A stretch of DNA of 16,283 nucleotides, taken from positions 1-16,283 of the forward strand of contig CAZDHT010000098.1 of the NCBI GenBank assembly GCA_964505325.1, written 5' to 3'. Both the position numbers and the translations under genes were made by a program. Below the pieces are notes generated by a model that was given only the letters and a program-made list of their open reading frames with translations, had not been told where the DNA came from and did no database searches. Each line of letters begins with the position of its first letter. The stretch's first letter is position 1. Of this stretch, positions 5,594 through 13,027 are shown piece after piece. Source of the stretch: CAZDHT01 sp964505325 (GTDB lineage: Bacteria > Planctomycetota > PUPC01).

Positions 5594-6391
5594 CTACTTC
5601 CCCACCTCATCACACCGGTCGTAGAACTCCTTCAGCAGTGCGGGAACCACCTCGTCGTTCTTGACCGCCTTGATGTAGTCGGCGAGTGAATCAACCTGGA
5701 GCTGGCGGAGTTTTTCGCCCTTCTCGGCGGTCGCGGCCGTTGCATCGCCCGCGTAGTGGTCGGGGAAGTCCGAGTACCAGCGGGTCATGATCCGCCCCGG
5801 CGGGATGTGGTCATAGCGGCCGAGCGGCTCGGTCTTCCGCCCGCCGATGTAGTCCATTTTCACCAGGTGCGGATGGTTCACCAGGCTGATGCTCGTCTCG
5901 CACTCGCAGGCGTGGCCGTGGACCTTGGTCTCCAGAATCTCCTGCCACTGCTTCCGCCGCTCCTCGGGGTGGATCCGGTCGGGGAAGTACACGGCATACG
6001 GCTTCCGCTCGGCCATGCACGACTGGCACGCATAGTTCAGCAGGTGCGTGTTGCCGCCATGCGCGTTATAGATGACGATCTTGGTGAAGCCGTTGCGGCC
6101 GATCTCGTCGAACACGGCGAGCATCAGTTGAAGGGTAAGCACCGGCCCGAGGGCGACCGTGCCCGGGAACGGGCGGGCCTCGTGGATCTGCCCGAAGTAA
6201 TATGGCGGGAACACGACGGCGGGCTCCTTCTCGGCCGCCAGCGAGCAGAGCATGTGGCCGTTCAGGAAATCCGTGCCCAGCGGCAGGTGATCGAAGTGCT
6301 TCTCGACGCATCCGACGGCGACCACACAGACGCCGCCCACATCTTTCACTGCCTGTTCGAAGTCCGGAGCCGTCAGTTCTTCCCACTTCAT
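5594..6391 (-). CDS. Creatininase-family amidohydrolase
   Basis: 265 residues. The metal-binding start of the family is clear: GCVEKHFDHLPLGTD at 27-41 gives Glu30, His32 and Asp41. NAHGGN follows mid-protein, and GHACECETS later supplies the second His/Glu pair. Relatives are zinc- or manganese-dependent amidohydrolases such as creatininase and the mycofactocin peptidase MftE; the substrate here cannot be told. The family's usual HAG reads HAC, adding a cysteine near the metal site. The ATG at 6391 has AAGGAG about 8 nt upstream. The frame stays open upstream across the antisense of the activator gene, but that part has no family match. It is divergent from the sigma-54 activator, with separate promoters. 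Confidence 0.88.
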   Translation of the reverse strand: MKWEELTAPDFEQAVKDVGGVCVVAVGCVEKHFDHLPLGTDFLNGHMLCSLAAEKEPAVVFPPYYFGQIHEARPFPGTVALGPVLTLQLMLAVFDEIGRNGFTKIVIYNAHGGNTHLLNYACQSCMAERKPYAVYFPDRIHPEERRKQWQEILETKVHGHACECETSISLVNHPHLVKMDYIGGRKTEPLGRYDHIPPGRIMTRWYSDFPDHYAGDATAATAEKGEKLRQLQVDSLADYIKAVKNDEVVPALLKEFYDRCDEVGK

Positions 6392-6434
6392 TCCCTGTCT
6401 CCTTACTGTGTCGGATCTGAGCCCACGCGCCTGC

Positions 6435-6463
6435 ATCGTACCAGCCCCGGCGGCCGGCGTCAA
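6435..6463 (-). promoter_or_regulatory. Promoter of the creatininase-family gene
   Basis: On the minus strand TTGACG (6463-6458), a 17-nt spacer and TACGAT (6440-6435). The predicted start is near 6428, with a leader of about 37 nt. Confidence 0.55.
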
Positions 6464-6484
6464 ACACCGGAGCGCATTTGCGTT

Positions 6485-6514
6485 TTGACATCCGCCGCCC
6501 TGCGCCGATACAAT
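6485..6514 (+). promoter_or_regulatory. Strong sigma-70-like promoter of the sigma-54 activator gene
   Basis: TTGACA at 6485-6490, an 18-nt spacer and TACAAT at 6509-6514, the best consensus match in the window. The predicted start is near 6521, so the leader is only about 9 nt and consists of GGAGG plus 4 nt. The activator therefore appears to be made constitutively and controlled by signal. Confidence 0.7.
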
Positions 6515-6529
6515 GCGCGCGGAGGCAAC

Positions 6530-7878
<1,349 letters not shown>

Positions 7879-7879
<1 letters not shown>

Positions 7880-7895
7880 GGTGCACAATGCACCC
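7879..7895. promoter_or_regulatory. Candidate activator binding site UAS1
   Basis: GGGTGCACAATGCACCC is a perfect 7-bp inverted repeat with a 3-nt centre. It begins in the last base of the activator's stop codon, and its centre is about 164 bp upstream of the predicted start of the sigma-54 promoter, a normal distance for an RpoN enhancer. Confidence 0.65.
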
Positions 7896-7910
7896 TCGGT
7901 CGCTGCTTGC

Positions 7911-7927
7911 GGGTGCATATCGCACCT
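7911..7927. promoter_or_regulatory. Candidate activator binding site UAS2
   Basis: GGGTGCATATCGCACCT repeats UAS1 with the same arm and spacer layout, sharing 12 of 17 positions and with one weaker outer pair. The centres of UAS1 and UAS2 are 32 bp apart, close to three helical turns, so two dimers would sit on one face of the DNA. Confidence 0.6.
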
Positions 7928-7962
7928 GTGTCCGCGCGGCTTCACCAAACAACCCCCAACTA

Positions 7963-7994
7963 TTTGAAACGTAAGCCCCGGCTTTTGAATACGT
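7963..7994. repeat. Phased TTTGAA/ACGT direct repeat between UAS and promoter
   Basis: TTTGAA followed by ACGT occurs at 7963-7972 and, with one extra base, at 7984-7994, a 21-bp period (two helical turns). A small palindrome AAGCCCCGGCTT (7973-7984) sits between. The stretch is richer in A+T than its surroundings; it could be a bend or bind a second factor. Function unknown. Confidence 0.3.
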
Positions 7995-8023
7995 TACAAG
8001 GACGACGCCATTTGGTGTCTGCG

Positions 8024-8040
8024 TTGGCACGCGCTTTGCT
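8024..8040 (+). promoter_or_regulatory. Sigma-54 (-24/-12) promoter of the NifX array
   Basis: TTGGCACGCGCTTTGCT matches YTGGCACG-N4-TTGCW at every specified base, with GG (8026-8027) and GC (8038-8039) exactly 10 nt apart. The predicted start is near 8051, only about 5 nt before the ATG at 8056, so the GGGAG at about 8043-8048 would be outside the transcript and the first gene nearly leaderless. Confidence 0.85.
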
Positions 8041-8055
8041 GCTGGGAGACGTGAG

Positions 8056-8517
8056 ATGGCGGACAATGGCGGAAAGCTGGCGGTTTCAGTTCACGCGGGC
8101 CGGATCGCCCCGTTGTTCGACGTTTCCGAGCGACTCGAGCTCTTTGAACTGCAGGGCGGAGCCGCGGTGCCCGCGGGCGCCTTGGTGCTGTCGGGGCGCA
8201 CGCTCCAGGACCGCTTAACCCTCACTGGCGAACAGGGCGTGGACGCCTTGATCTGCGGAGCCATGAGCGGCTACGCGTACAACGCATTGCTGGCCAAAGG
8301 CATCCAAGTGATTCCCTGGACTTGCGGACCCGCCGACACGGTGGTGAACGCGTATCTGACGAACGCGCTCGGGCAGGGGCAGTGGCTCATGCCGGGCGCC
8401 GGGGCGAGAAGATTCGGTGTAGGGCGGTGCGGCCACCGGTGGCGCGGCCGCGGGCGCGGGCGCGGGCGCGGCCGCGGCAGGCGCGGTTCCGCGCCGCCAT
8501 TGGGACAAGTGTCTTAG
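8056..8517 (+). CDS. NifX/NifB-type iron-molybdenum cluster-binding family protein with RG-rich tail
   Basis: 153 residues. Residues about 7-110 follow the dinitrogenase FeMo-cofactor-binding fold (NifX, NafY, NifB C-terminal type): KLAVSVHAGRIAPLFDVSE, then VDALICGAMSGYAYNALLAKGIQVIP and a helix ending GQGQWLMPG. The tail (118-145) is unusual, an arginine-glycine run (130-143) encoded by a 6-bp GC repeat. Family members bind Fe-S or Fe-Mo-S clusters; outside nitrogen fixation their job is mostly unknown. No nif structural gene is in the window. It is the first gene after the -24/-12 promoter. Start chosen at the only ATG that begins just before the first strand. Confidence 0.85.
   Translation: MADNGGKLAVSVHAGRIAPLFDVSERLELFELQGGAAVPAGALVLSGRTLQDRLTLTGEQGVDALICGAMSGYAYNALLAKGIQVIPWTCGPADTVVNAYLTNALGQGQWLMPGAGARRFGVGRCGHRWRGRGRGRGRGRGRRGSAPPLGQVS
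8442..8477 (+). repeat. 6-bp GC tandem repeat coding the RG tail
   Basis: Six units of GCGCGG or CCGCGG lie head to tail, with the CCGCGG form as units two and six. The block contains two GCGGCCGC octamers (8444-8451 and 8468-8475). Slippage here would change the length of the arginine-glycine tail. Confidence 0.8.
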
Positions 8518-8526
8518 AGGTCTGTG

Positions 8527-8544
8527 TGCGGGTCTGTACCCGCA
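8527..8544 (+). other. Intercistronic hairpin before the DUF5320-like gene
   Basis: TGCGGGT at 8527-8533 pairs with ACCCGCA at 8538-8544 around a 4-nt loop, ending just before AAAGGAGGT (8546-8554). No T-tract follows, so RNA stabilisation or translation control is more likely than termination. Confidence 0.4.
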
Positions 8545-8559
8545 GAAAGGAGGTCCAAG

Positions 8560-8931
8560 ATGCCAGGTGGAGATGGAACAGGGCCCGGAGGAATGGGCCC
8601 GATGACAGGTCGAGCCGCAGGTTTCTGCGCCGGATACCCCGCGCCGGGATACATGAACCCCTACGGCGCCCGGGGCTTTGGGCGAGGCGGGGGCCGCGGG
8701 TGGCGGCGCGGATTCTCCGGAGCACAGGCGTTCGGCGGATACGGTGCGCCTTATGCGCCTTACGTGCCGCCCGCCGCACCGTTCGCACCGCCGGCGGCGC
8801 CGTTCGCGCCGCCCTATGCGGCCGGGCAGGAGCTTGCCGGCCTCAAGAGCCAGGCGGAGTATCTCTCCAGCACGCTGGATGCGATCAAGGCGCGGATGGA
8901 CGAGCTGGAAAAGGAGAAAGAGAGCAAGTAG
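8560..8931 (+). CDS. DUF5320-like small protein
   Basis: 123 residues. It opens with MPGGDGTGPGGMGPMTGR, the hallmark of small proteins that accompany NifX-type genes in anaerobes, and has FCAGYPAPG at 22-30. The middle is glycine/arginine-rich, then comes a proline-alanine stretch with two exact AAPFAPP units (72-85), and the last 30 residues look like a coiled coil (LKSQAEYLSSTLDAIKARMD). Function is unknown for the family; the coiled coil suggests oligomer formation. The start follows a near-perfect AAAGGAGGT. The N-terminal tag is shared with the zinc-ribbon protein at 9430. Confidence 0.82.
   Translation: MPGGDGTGPGGMGPMTGRAAGFCAGYPAPGYMNPYGARGFGRGGGRGWRRGFSGAQAFGGYGAPYAPYVPPAAPFAPPAAPFAPPYAAGQELAGLKSQAEYLSSTLDAIKARMDELEKEKESK
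8773..8814 (+). repeat. 21-bp tandem repeat coding AAPFAPP twice
   Basis: Two units (8773-8793 and 8794-8814) encode the same seven residues but differ mostly at third codon positions, so the repeat is kept at the protein level. Confidence 0.7.
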
Positions 8932-9036
8932 GCCAAACTTACGGTAGAGGTGTGGCCGCGGACGCCGGCGAACAGCTTGCTGAGGGCGGTGGCCGCCGCT
9001 CGCACCCCTTGCGGAAAGCAGAAAAAGGAGGTTATC

Positions 9037-9399
9037 ATGAAGATTGTCGTGACCGCGACGGGGCCGGGTCTGGGCGCTGAGGTGGACCCGAGGTTTGGGC
9101 GTTGCACCCACTTCGTGTTCGTCGACACCGACACGATGGAGACCGAGGAGGTTGGGAACGCGAACACGTCAGTAGGCGGCGGCGCGGGAGTTCAATCAGC
9201 ACAACTGGTTGCGGACAAAGGCGCCACGGCGGTTCTGACGGGCAACTGCGGCCCCAACGCGTACCGAACGCTCCAGGCGGCCGGTATTGAGGTGATCGTC
9301 GGCGTCTCGGGCGCAGTCGCAGACGCAGTTGAGAAGTACAAAGGAGGCGGGTTCTCGGCCACGGGTGCCCCGAACGTCGACGCCAAGTTCGGCGTGTAG
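9037..9399 (+). CDS. NifX/NifB-type cluster-binding family protein
   Basis: 120 residues, the compact single-domain form of the FeMo-cofactor-binding fold. It begins MKIVVTATGPGLGAEVDPRF with FGRC at 20-23, the cysteine-bearing first loop, then VLTGNCGPNAYRTLQAAGIEVIVG, and ends ATGAPNVDAKFGV. A bound Fe-S cluster or metal is likely from family knowledge but not shown. AAAAGGAGG lies 5-6 nt before the ATG. The 105 nt before the gene hold no recognisable gene. It is the second of three family members in the array. Confidence 0.88.
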   Translation: MKIVVTATGPGLGAEVDPRFGRCTHFVFVDTDTMETEEVGNANTSVGGGAGVQSAQLVADKGATAVLTGNCGPNAYRTLQAAGIEVIVGVSGAVADAVEKYKGGGFSATGAPNVDAKFGV

Positions 9400-9429
9400 G
9401 GCACAACGCGGAACGAAGGAGACGTAGGA

Positions 9430-9645
9430 ATGCCTAGAGGAGACGGAACAGGTCCGGCGGGCCAGGGGGCCGGAACGGGGCGCGGGATGGGCGGCGGCCG
9501 CGGCCGAGGAGGCGGATTCGCCCTGGGGCCCGGCGGGAATTGTGTGTGCCCGAGCTGCGGGAGAACCGCCCCGCATCAGCGCGGCGCGCCGTGCTTCCAG
9601 GTCCGCTGCCCCGGTTGTGGCGCCAGAATGACGCGCCCGAGGTGA
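9430..9645 (+). CDS. Small zinc-ribbon-like protein with the MPxGDGTGP tag
   Basis: 71 residues. MPRGDGTGPAGQGAGTGR repeats the start of the DUF5320-like protein two genes upstream, followed by a glycine/arginine linker and a six-cysteine module: CVCPSCG (C38, C40, C43), PHQRGAPC (C55) and CPGCG (C60, C63). The paired CPxCG knuckles suggest a zinc ribbon or rubredoxin-like metal site. Similar short proteins occur beside NifX-type genes (recalled). GAAGGAG and a nearer AGGA precede the ATG. Confidence 0.75.
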   Translation: MPRGDGTGPAGQGAGTGRGMGGGRGRGGGFALGPGGNCVCPSCGRTAPHQRGAPCFQVRCPGCGARMTRPR

Positions 9646-9650
9646 GGCCG

Positions 9651-9779
9651 GTGAGGAACGCGGAGTTCCCGCCCCACCTGGAAGAGGCGATTTGTTCTCA
9701 CGGGCATCTCTGCCCCGGCCTGACGATCGGGTATCGGGCAAGCAAGGAGGAACGGCGATGCGATATGCAGTGCCCCTGA
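9651..9779 (+). pseudogene. FmdE-like N-terminal fragment (probable remnant)
   Basis: A 42-codon frame from a GTG 5 nt after the zinc-ribbon gene reads ICSHGHLCPGLTIGYRAS at residues 14-31, the unmistakable opening of FmdE-family proteins (HGHLCPGLxxGYR). Full proteins are well over 100 residues; here the match stops at once, the frame runs through the ribosome site of the next gene and ends 22 nt inside it. The simplest reading is an internal deletion that joined an fmdE 5' end to the next gene's leader. A short coupled peptide is the alternative. Confidence 0.65.
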
Positions 9780-10096
9780 GCAACGGCGTGTTGAGCGCCC
9801 ACTTCGGTCATTGCGAGCAGTTCGCACTGGTCGACGTCGATCCGGAAACCAAGCAGGTGACCGGGGTGACCCGGGCCGCCCCGCCAGCTCACGAGCCCGG
9901 CGCGCTGCCGGCGTGGTTGAGCCAGAACGGGGCAAATGTTATCATTGCGGGTGGGATGGGTCGCCGCGCGCAGGACCTGTTCGCGCAGAGCGGCATCCAG
10001 GTCGTGATCGGCGCGTACGAAGCTCCGCCTGAGCAACTCGTGGCCGCGTACCTCGACGGCACGCTCACGGCAGGGCAGAACATTTGCGATCACTAA
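9758..10096 (+). CDS. NifX/NifB-type cluster-binding family protein
   Basis: 112 residues. MRYAVPLSNGVLSAHFGHCE shows the first strand and the FGHC loop (16-19). VDVDPETKQ, a proline-rich PPAHEPGALPAWL, and VIIAGGMGRRAQDLFAQSGIQVVIG follow, with a short tail ending ICDH. It differs from the other two copies by the HEPG segment and the C-terminal CDH, a recognisable subgroup found near Mrp-type ATPases and MBL proteins. It has AAGGAGG before the ATG; the start region overlaps the FmdE remnant. Confidence 0.9.
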   Translation: MRYAVPLSNGVLSAHFGHCEQFALVDVDPETKQVTGVTRAAPPAHEPGALPAWLSQNGANVIIAGGMGRRAQDLFAQSGIQVVIGAYEAPPEQLVAAYLDGTLTAGQNICDH

Positions 10097-10105
10097 GGGG
10101 CGGGA

Positions 10106-10864
10106 ATGATGAAGCTGAGCCACGTGTCCGCTACGGTCCTGGTTGAAAACACGACGTTGAACCCCGAACTGAAGCCCGAACACGGCTTCTCGCTCTGGGT
10201 CGACACGGGCGACGCAAAGGTGCTGTTCGACACCGGCGCCAGTGGGGTCGTTTGCGAGAACGCCGAGGTGCTGGGCATCGACCTCTCCGAAGCCGACGCG
10301 ATCGTGCTAAGCCACGGCCACTGGGATCACACCGGCGGCCTGGCCGCCGCGGCAGGCGTCGCACACAAGGCCACAATCTACGCGCACCCCGCCGCGGAGA
10401 TCGACCCGGCCGGCAGGGAGTGCCTCCTGTCCCGGGCGTCCGAGGTCGTGGTGCCGGGCATCCAGACCACGGGTGAAATCGCGCGAGATACCGATTTCGA
10501 GGCTGAACGCGGGTACCCGATGTCCTTTCCAGACGACCAGGCAATCTACTTCGAGGTCGACGAAGGCGTGGTCGTGGTGGTCGGATGCGCGCACGCGGGC
10601 GTCGTCAACACACTCCAGCAGGTGGCGCGGCTGGCGAACACCGACACGATCTACGCGGTTATGGGCGGGATGCACCTGGGCCCTGCCTCGGATGACCGCC
10701 TCGAGAAAACGGTCGATGCGTTCCGGAAGCTCGGAGTGCGGCGCCTGGGCGCGTGCCATTGCACCGGCGAGAAGGCGATGAGGCTGTTCGACAAGGAGTT
10801 CCCCGCAGAGTCCTTCCGCTGCGCGACCGGCACCGCCCTCACGTTCGGGGGTCAAAGTGACTGA
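10106..10864 (+). CDS. MBL-fold metallo-hydrolase (COG1237-like)
   Basis: 252 residues. SHGHWDHTGG at 69-78 supplies the HxHxDH metal motif (His70, His72, Asp74, His75). FDTGASG precedes it, and VVGCAHAGVVNT, MGGMHL and GACHCTGEKA follow as later ligands and loops. The layout is that of the stand-alone MBL group related to the archaeal dihydropterin phosphate synthase-like proteins; the substrate is unknown. It lies 9 nt after a NifX-type gene, the same pairing seen in other anaerobes (recalled). The radical SAM gene overlaps its end by 8 nt. Confidence 0.88.
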   Translation: MMKLSHVSATVLVENTTLNPELKPEHGFSLWVDTGDAKVLFDTGASGVVCENAEVLGIDLSEADAIVLSHGHWDHTGGLAAAAGVAHKATIYAHPAAEIDPAGRECLLSRASEVVVPGIQTTGEIARDTDFEAERGYPMSFPDDQAIYFEVDEGVVVVVGCAHAGVVNTLQQVARLANTDTIYAVMGGMHLGPASDDRLEKTVDAFRKLGVRRLGACHCTGEKAMRLFDKEFPAESFRCATGTALTFGGQSD

Positions 10865-11795
10865 AGGCAGGAACTCGCACGTCTACGGCCCGGTGCCGTC
10901 GCGCCGGCTGGGCCGGTCGCTCGGGGTCGACCTCGTCCCGCTGAAGGTCTGCTCGCTCGATTGCATCTACTGCCAGCTTGGGACGACAATGATCAAGACG
11001 CTTGAGCGCCGGGACTATGTGCCCGTCGACGAGTTGGTCGAAGACGTGAGCGCCGCGCTGGCCCGTGGGGTTCAGCCCAACTACATCACACTCGGCGGCT
11101 CGGGAGAGCCGACGCTGCATGTCTACCTCGACGAGATCATCACCCGCATCCGAAAACTGTCCGACATCCCCGTCGCGCTGCTGACGAACGGCTCGATGTT
11201 CTATCGCGAAGGCGTGCGACGGGATGCCGCTCTGGCCGACGTCGTGCTCCCCTCTCTCGACGCGCCGAACGCGGAACTGTTCAGCCGCATCAATCGGCCG
11301 CACAGGGACATCACCTTCAAGCGCCACGTCAACGGGCTGGTGCAGTTCCGCGAAGAATACGACGGTCAGATCTGGCTGGAAGTGTTCCTGCTCAAGGGCA
11401 TCAACGACACCGAAGAGCACGTCGCGCAGTTCAACCGGCACATCGAGCGGATCCGCCCGGACAAAGTCCATCTGAACACCGCCGTTCGGCCAACCGCCGA
11501 AGAGACGGCCCTTCGGGTCCCGCCGGAGGACATGGCGCGATTGTGCGCTCTGTTCGGTCCGAAGGCCTCGGTCGTGGCCGCGCTGGAGAGCGCGCATCTG
11601 CCGAGCGACTTCGCCGTCACGCACGAGGAAGTGCTGGGCATCCTGGGGCGTCGGCCGTGCACGCTGGCCGACGTCGCCGATGGATTGGGCGCGCACCCGA
11701 ACGAGGTGATCAAGCACATTGAGGCGCTCCTGGCGAGCGGCAGCATCCTCGCCGAACGACATGGAGCCGAGACCTACTACCGAGCCAGGCCCTGA
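10857..11795 (+). CDS. Radical SAM protein with C-terminal winged helix (COG0731-like)
   Basis: 312 residues from a GTG that overlaps the MBL gene by 8 nt. VYGPVPSRRLGRSLGVDL leads to VCSLDCIYCQ with Cys32, Cys36 and Cys39 for the radical SAM cluster. TLGGSGEPTLH is the SAM-binding block, and SLDAPNAELFSRINRP and LEVFLLKGIND are standard later landmarks. The last 60 residues look like a winged helix (LADVADGLGAHPNEVIKHIEALLASG). The substrate is unknown; the group is distantly like wyosine-forming enzymes, but the company of NifX genes suggests metal-cluster work. It is the last gene of the array; a promoter for lgt follows at once. Confidence 0.88.
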   Translation: MTEGRNSHVYGPVPSRRLGRSLGVDLVPLKVCSLDCIYCQLGTTMIKTLERRDYVPVDELVEDVSAALARGVQPNYITLGGSGEPTLHVYLDEIITRIRKLSDIPVALLTNGSMFYREGVRRDAALADVVLPSLDAPNAELFSRINRPHRDITFKRHVNGLVQFREEYDGQIWLEVFLLKGINDTEEHVAQFNRHIERIRPDKVHLNTAVRPTAEETALRVPPEDMARLCALFGPKASVVAALESAHLPSDFAVTHEEVLGILGRRPCTLADVADGLGAHPNEVIKHIEALLASGSILAERHGAETYYRARP

Positions 11796-11801
11796 CCCGC
11801 C

Positions 11802-11830
11802 TTGTCTGGTCTGCGCCGCTGTGTTAGAAT
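11802..11830 (+). promoter_or_regulatory. Promoter of lgt
   Basis: TTGTCT at 11802-11807, 17 nt, then TAGAAT at 11825-11830 with TGT before it (extended -10). The predicted start is near 11837, giving a leader of about 60 nt. TAGAATCTCC is shared with the promoter at 2870. Confidence 0.55.
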
Positions 11831-11896
11831 CTCCGCAACGCTTGAAATGGCTGCGGTGTTACGAATGTCCCCGTCGGGCGCACGGAACAGGCAGGA

Positions 11897-12946
11897 ATGC
11901 ATCCTGAATTGATCCCAGGCTGGCCGCTCCATTCGTACGGGCTGATGCTCGTCGTGGCCTTCTACTCCGCGTATTTCCTGTCGCGATGGACGGCCAGGAA
12001 AGAGAACATCGACCCGAACAGGATGCTGGACATCCTTCTGATCGGCGCCGTCCTTGGCATCGTTGGCGCGCGGGCGATGTACGTCATCCAATACAAAGAC
12101 CAGATCAGGGGCTTCATCGACCTGATTGCCATCTGGAACGGCGGGCTGGTGTTCTACGGGGGCCTCGTGACCGCGACCATCGGACTGGCCATCTACATCC
12201 GCCGACATAAGCTGCCCTTCTGGAAACTGGCCGATGCTGCGGCGCCCGCCATCATGCTGGGCCTCGCCTTCGGGCGGATCGGCTGCTTTCTGAACGGGTG
12301 CTGCTGGGGCGCCGTGTGCGACGAGAAATTCCCGCTCGCCGTGCGCTTCCCGCAGTTCGTGTCGTCGACCGCCGCGGGCGGGTGCAGACGCCAGGAGCCG
12401 TTCAGCTTTCCCGTTCCGAACGACGGCCGATGGCACGCGGTCGATGTGGGCAGCTCCCCGACAGCGATCATCCCGCACCCGGACTTGATCGCGCGCCTGC
12501 ACAAGGATCCGGAAGTGCGGCGAGACATGTCTATCCGGTGGCTGCGCTCCGAAAGACTCCCCAACGGAGATCTCAAGCAGGACGCAATCGTCGGCAGCTA
12601 CGCTTATCTCCAGCACCTGGTCGAGTACCCGGACAAGATCGATCCCAACACCCCGGAGGGCGTCCGGTCGCTGCCGGTGCATCCGACCCAGTTGTATTCG
12701 TCCTTTGCCGCTTTCTTCATCAGCGGCACGCTCCTTGTCTGGCGACGCCGGCGGCGGAGGCCGGGCGAGGTCTTCGCTCTCATGACCTGCACCTACTCAG
12801 TGGCGCGGTTTCTTATCGAGAGCGTCCGGAACGACACCGCCCCGGTCCTCGGCAGCCTGACGATGGGACAGGCGACCGGCATCCCGATATTTGTCGTGAG
12901 CCTCGTGCTGCTGGTCTGGTTCCGCTGGCGCGGGCGGAGAGCTTGA
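11897..12946 (+). CDS. lgt: Prolipoprotein diacylglyceryl transferase with long insert
   Basis: 349 residues against about 260-290 for typical Lgt. It moves diacylglyceryl from phosphatidylglycerol to the lipobox cysteine of prolipoproteins in the inner membrane. Seen here: LHSYGLM near the N-terminus, several membrane segments, IWNGGLVFYGG at 79-89, the signature FGRIGCFLNGCCWG at 125-138 (arginine 127), VHPTQLYSS at 261-269 and RFLIESVRND at 304-313. About 110 extra residues (145-258) sit between the two signature blocks and would lie outside the core. The CFLNGCCWG variant in place of NFINGE is typical of planctomycete-like Lgt (recalled). It has its own promoter and only a weak AGGA ribosome site. 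Confidence 0.92.
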   Translation: MHPELIPGWPLHSYGLMLVVAFYSAYFLSRWTARKENIDPNRMLDILLIGAVLGIVGARAMYVIQYKDQIRGFIDLIAIWNGGLVFYGGLVTATIGLAIYIRRHKLPFWKLADAAAPAIMLGLAFGRIGCFLNGCCWGAVCDEKFPLAVRFPQFVSSTAAGGCRRQEPFSFPVPNDGRWHAVDVGSSPTAIIPHPDLIARLHKDPEVRRDMSIRWLRSERLPNGDLKQDAIVGSYAYLQHLVEYPDKIDPNTPEGVRSLPVHPTQLYSSFAAFFISGTLLVWRRRRRRPGEVFALMTCTYSVARFLIESVRNDTAPVLGSLTMGQATGIPIFVVSLVLLVWFRWRGRRA

Positions 12947-12972
12947 CAAGCCGGACGCGCGTTTCGTAGAAT
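12943..12972 (+). promoter_or_regulatory. Promoter of the alpha/beta-hydrolase-like gene
   Basis: TTGACA at 12943-12948, 18 nt, TAGAAT at 12967-12972. The -35 box contains the lgt stop codon (TGA at 12944-12946). The predicted start is near 12979. Confidence 0.65.
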
Positions 12973-13027
12973 CCGCCGTGCTTCCGAGTCGCCGCGCGGC
13001 TTGGGCTCCTTCCAGGAACCTGCTCGT

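Noticed and set aside
8932..9036. Possible short coding region between the DUF5320-like gene and the second NifX-type gene
   Set aside because: The open frame lacks a start with a ribosome site and has no recognisable motif; treated as spacer.
8215..9111. Minus-strand frame opposite the NifX and DUF5320-like genes
   Set aside because: Its alanine/proline-rich composition is the antisense of GC-rich repeats; no ribosome site or family match.
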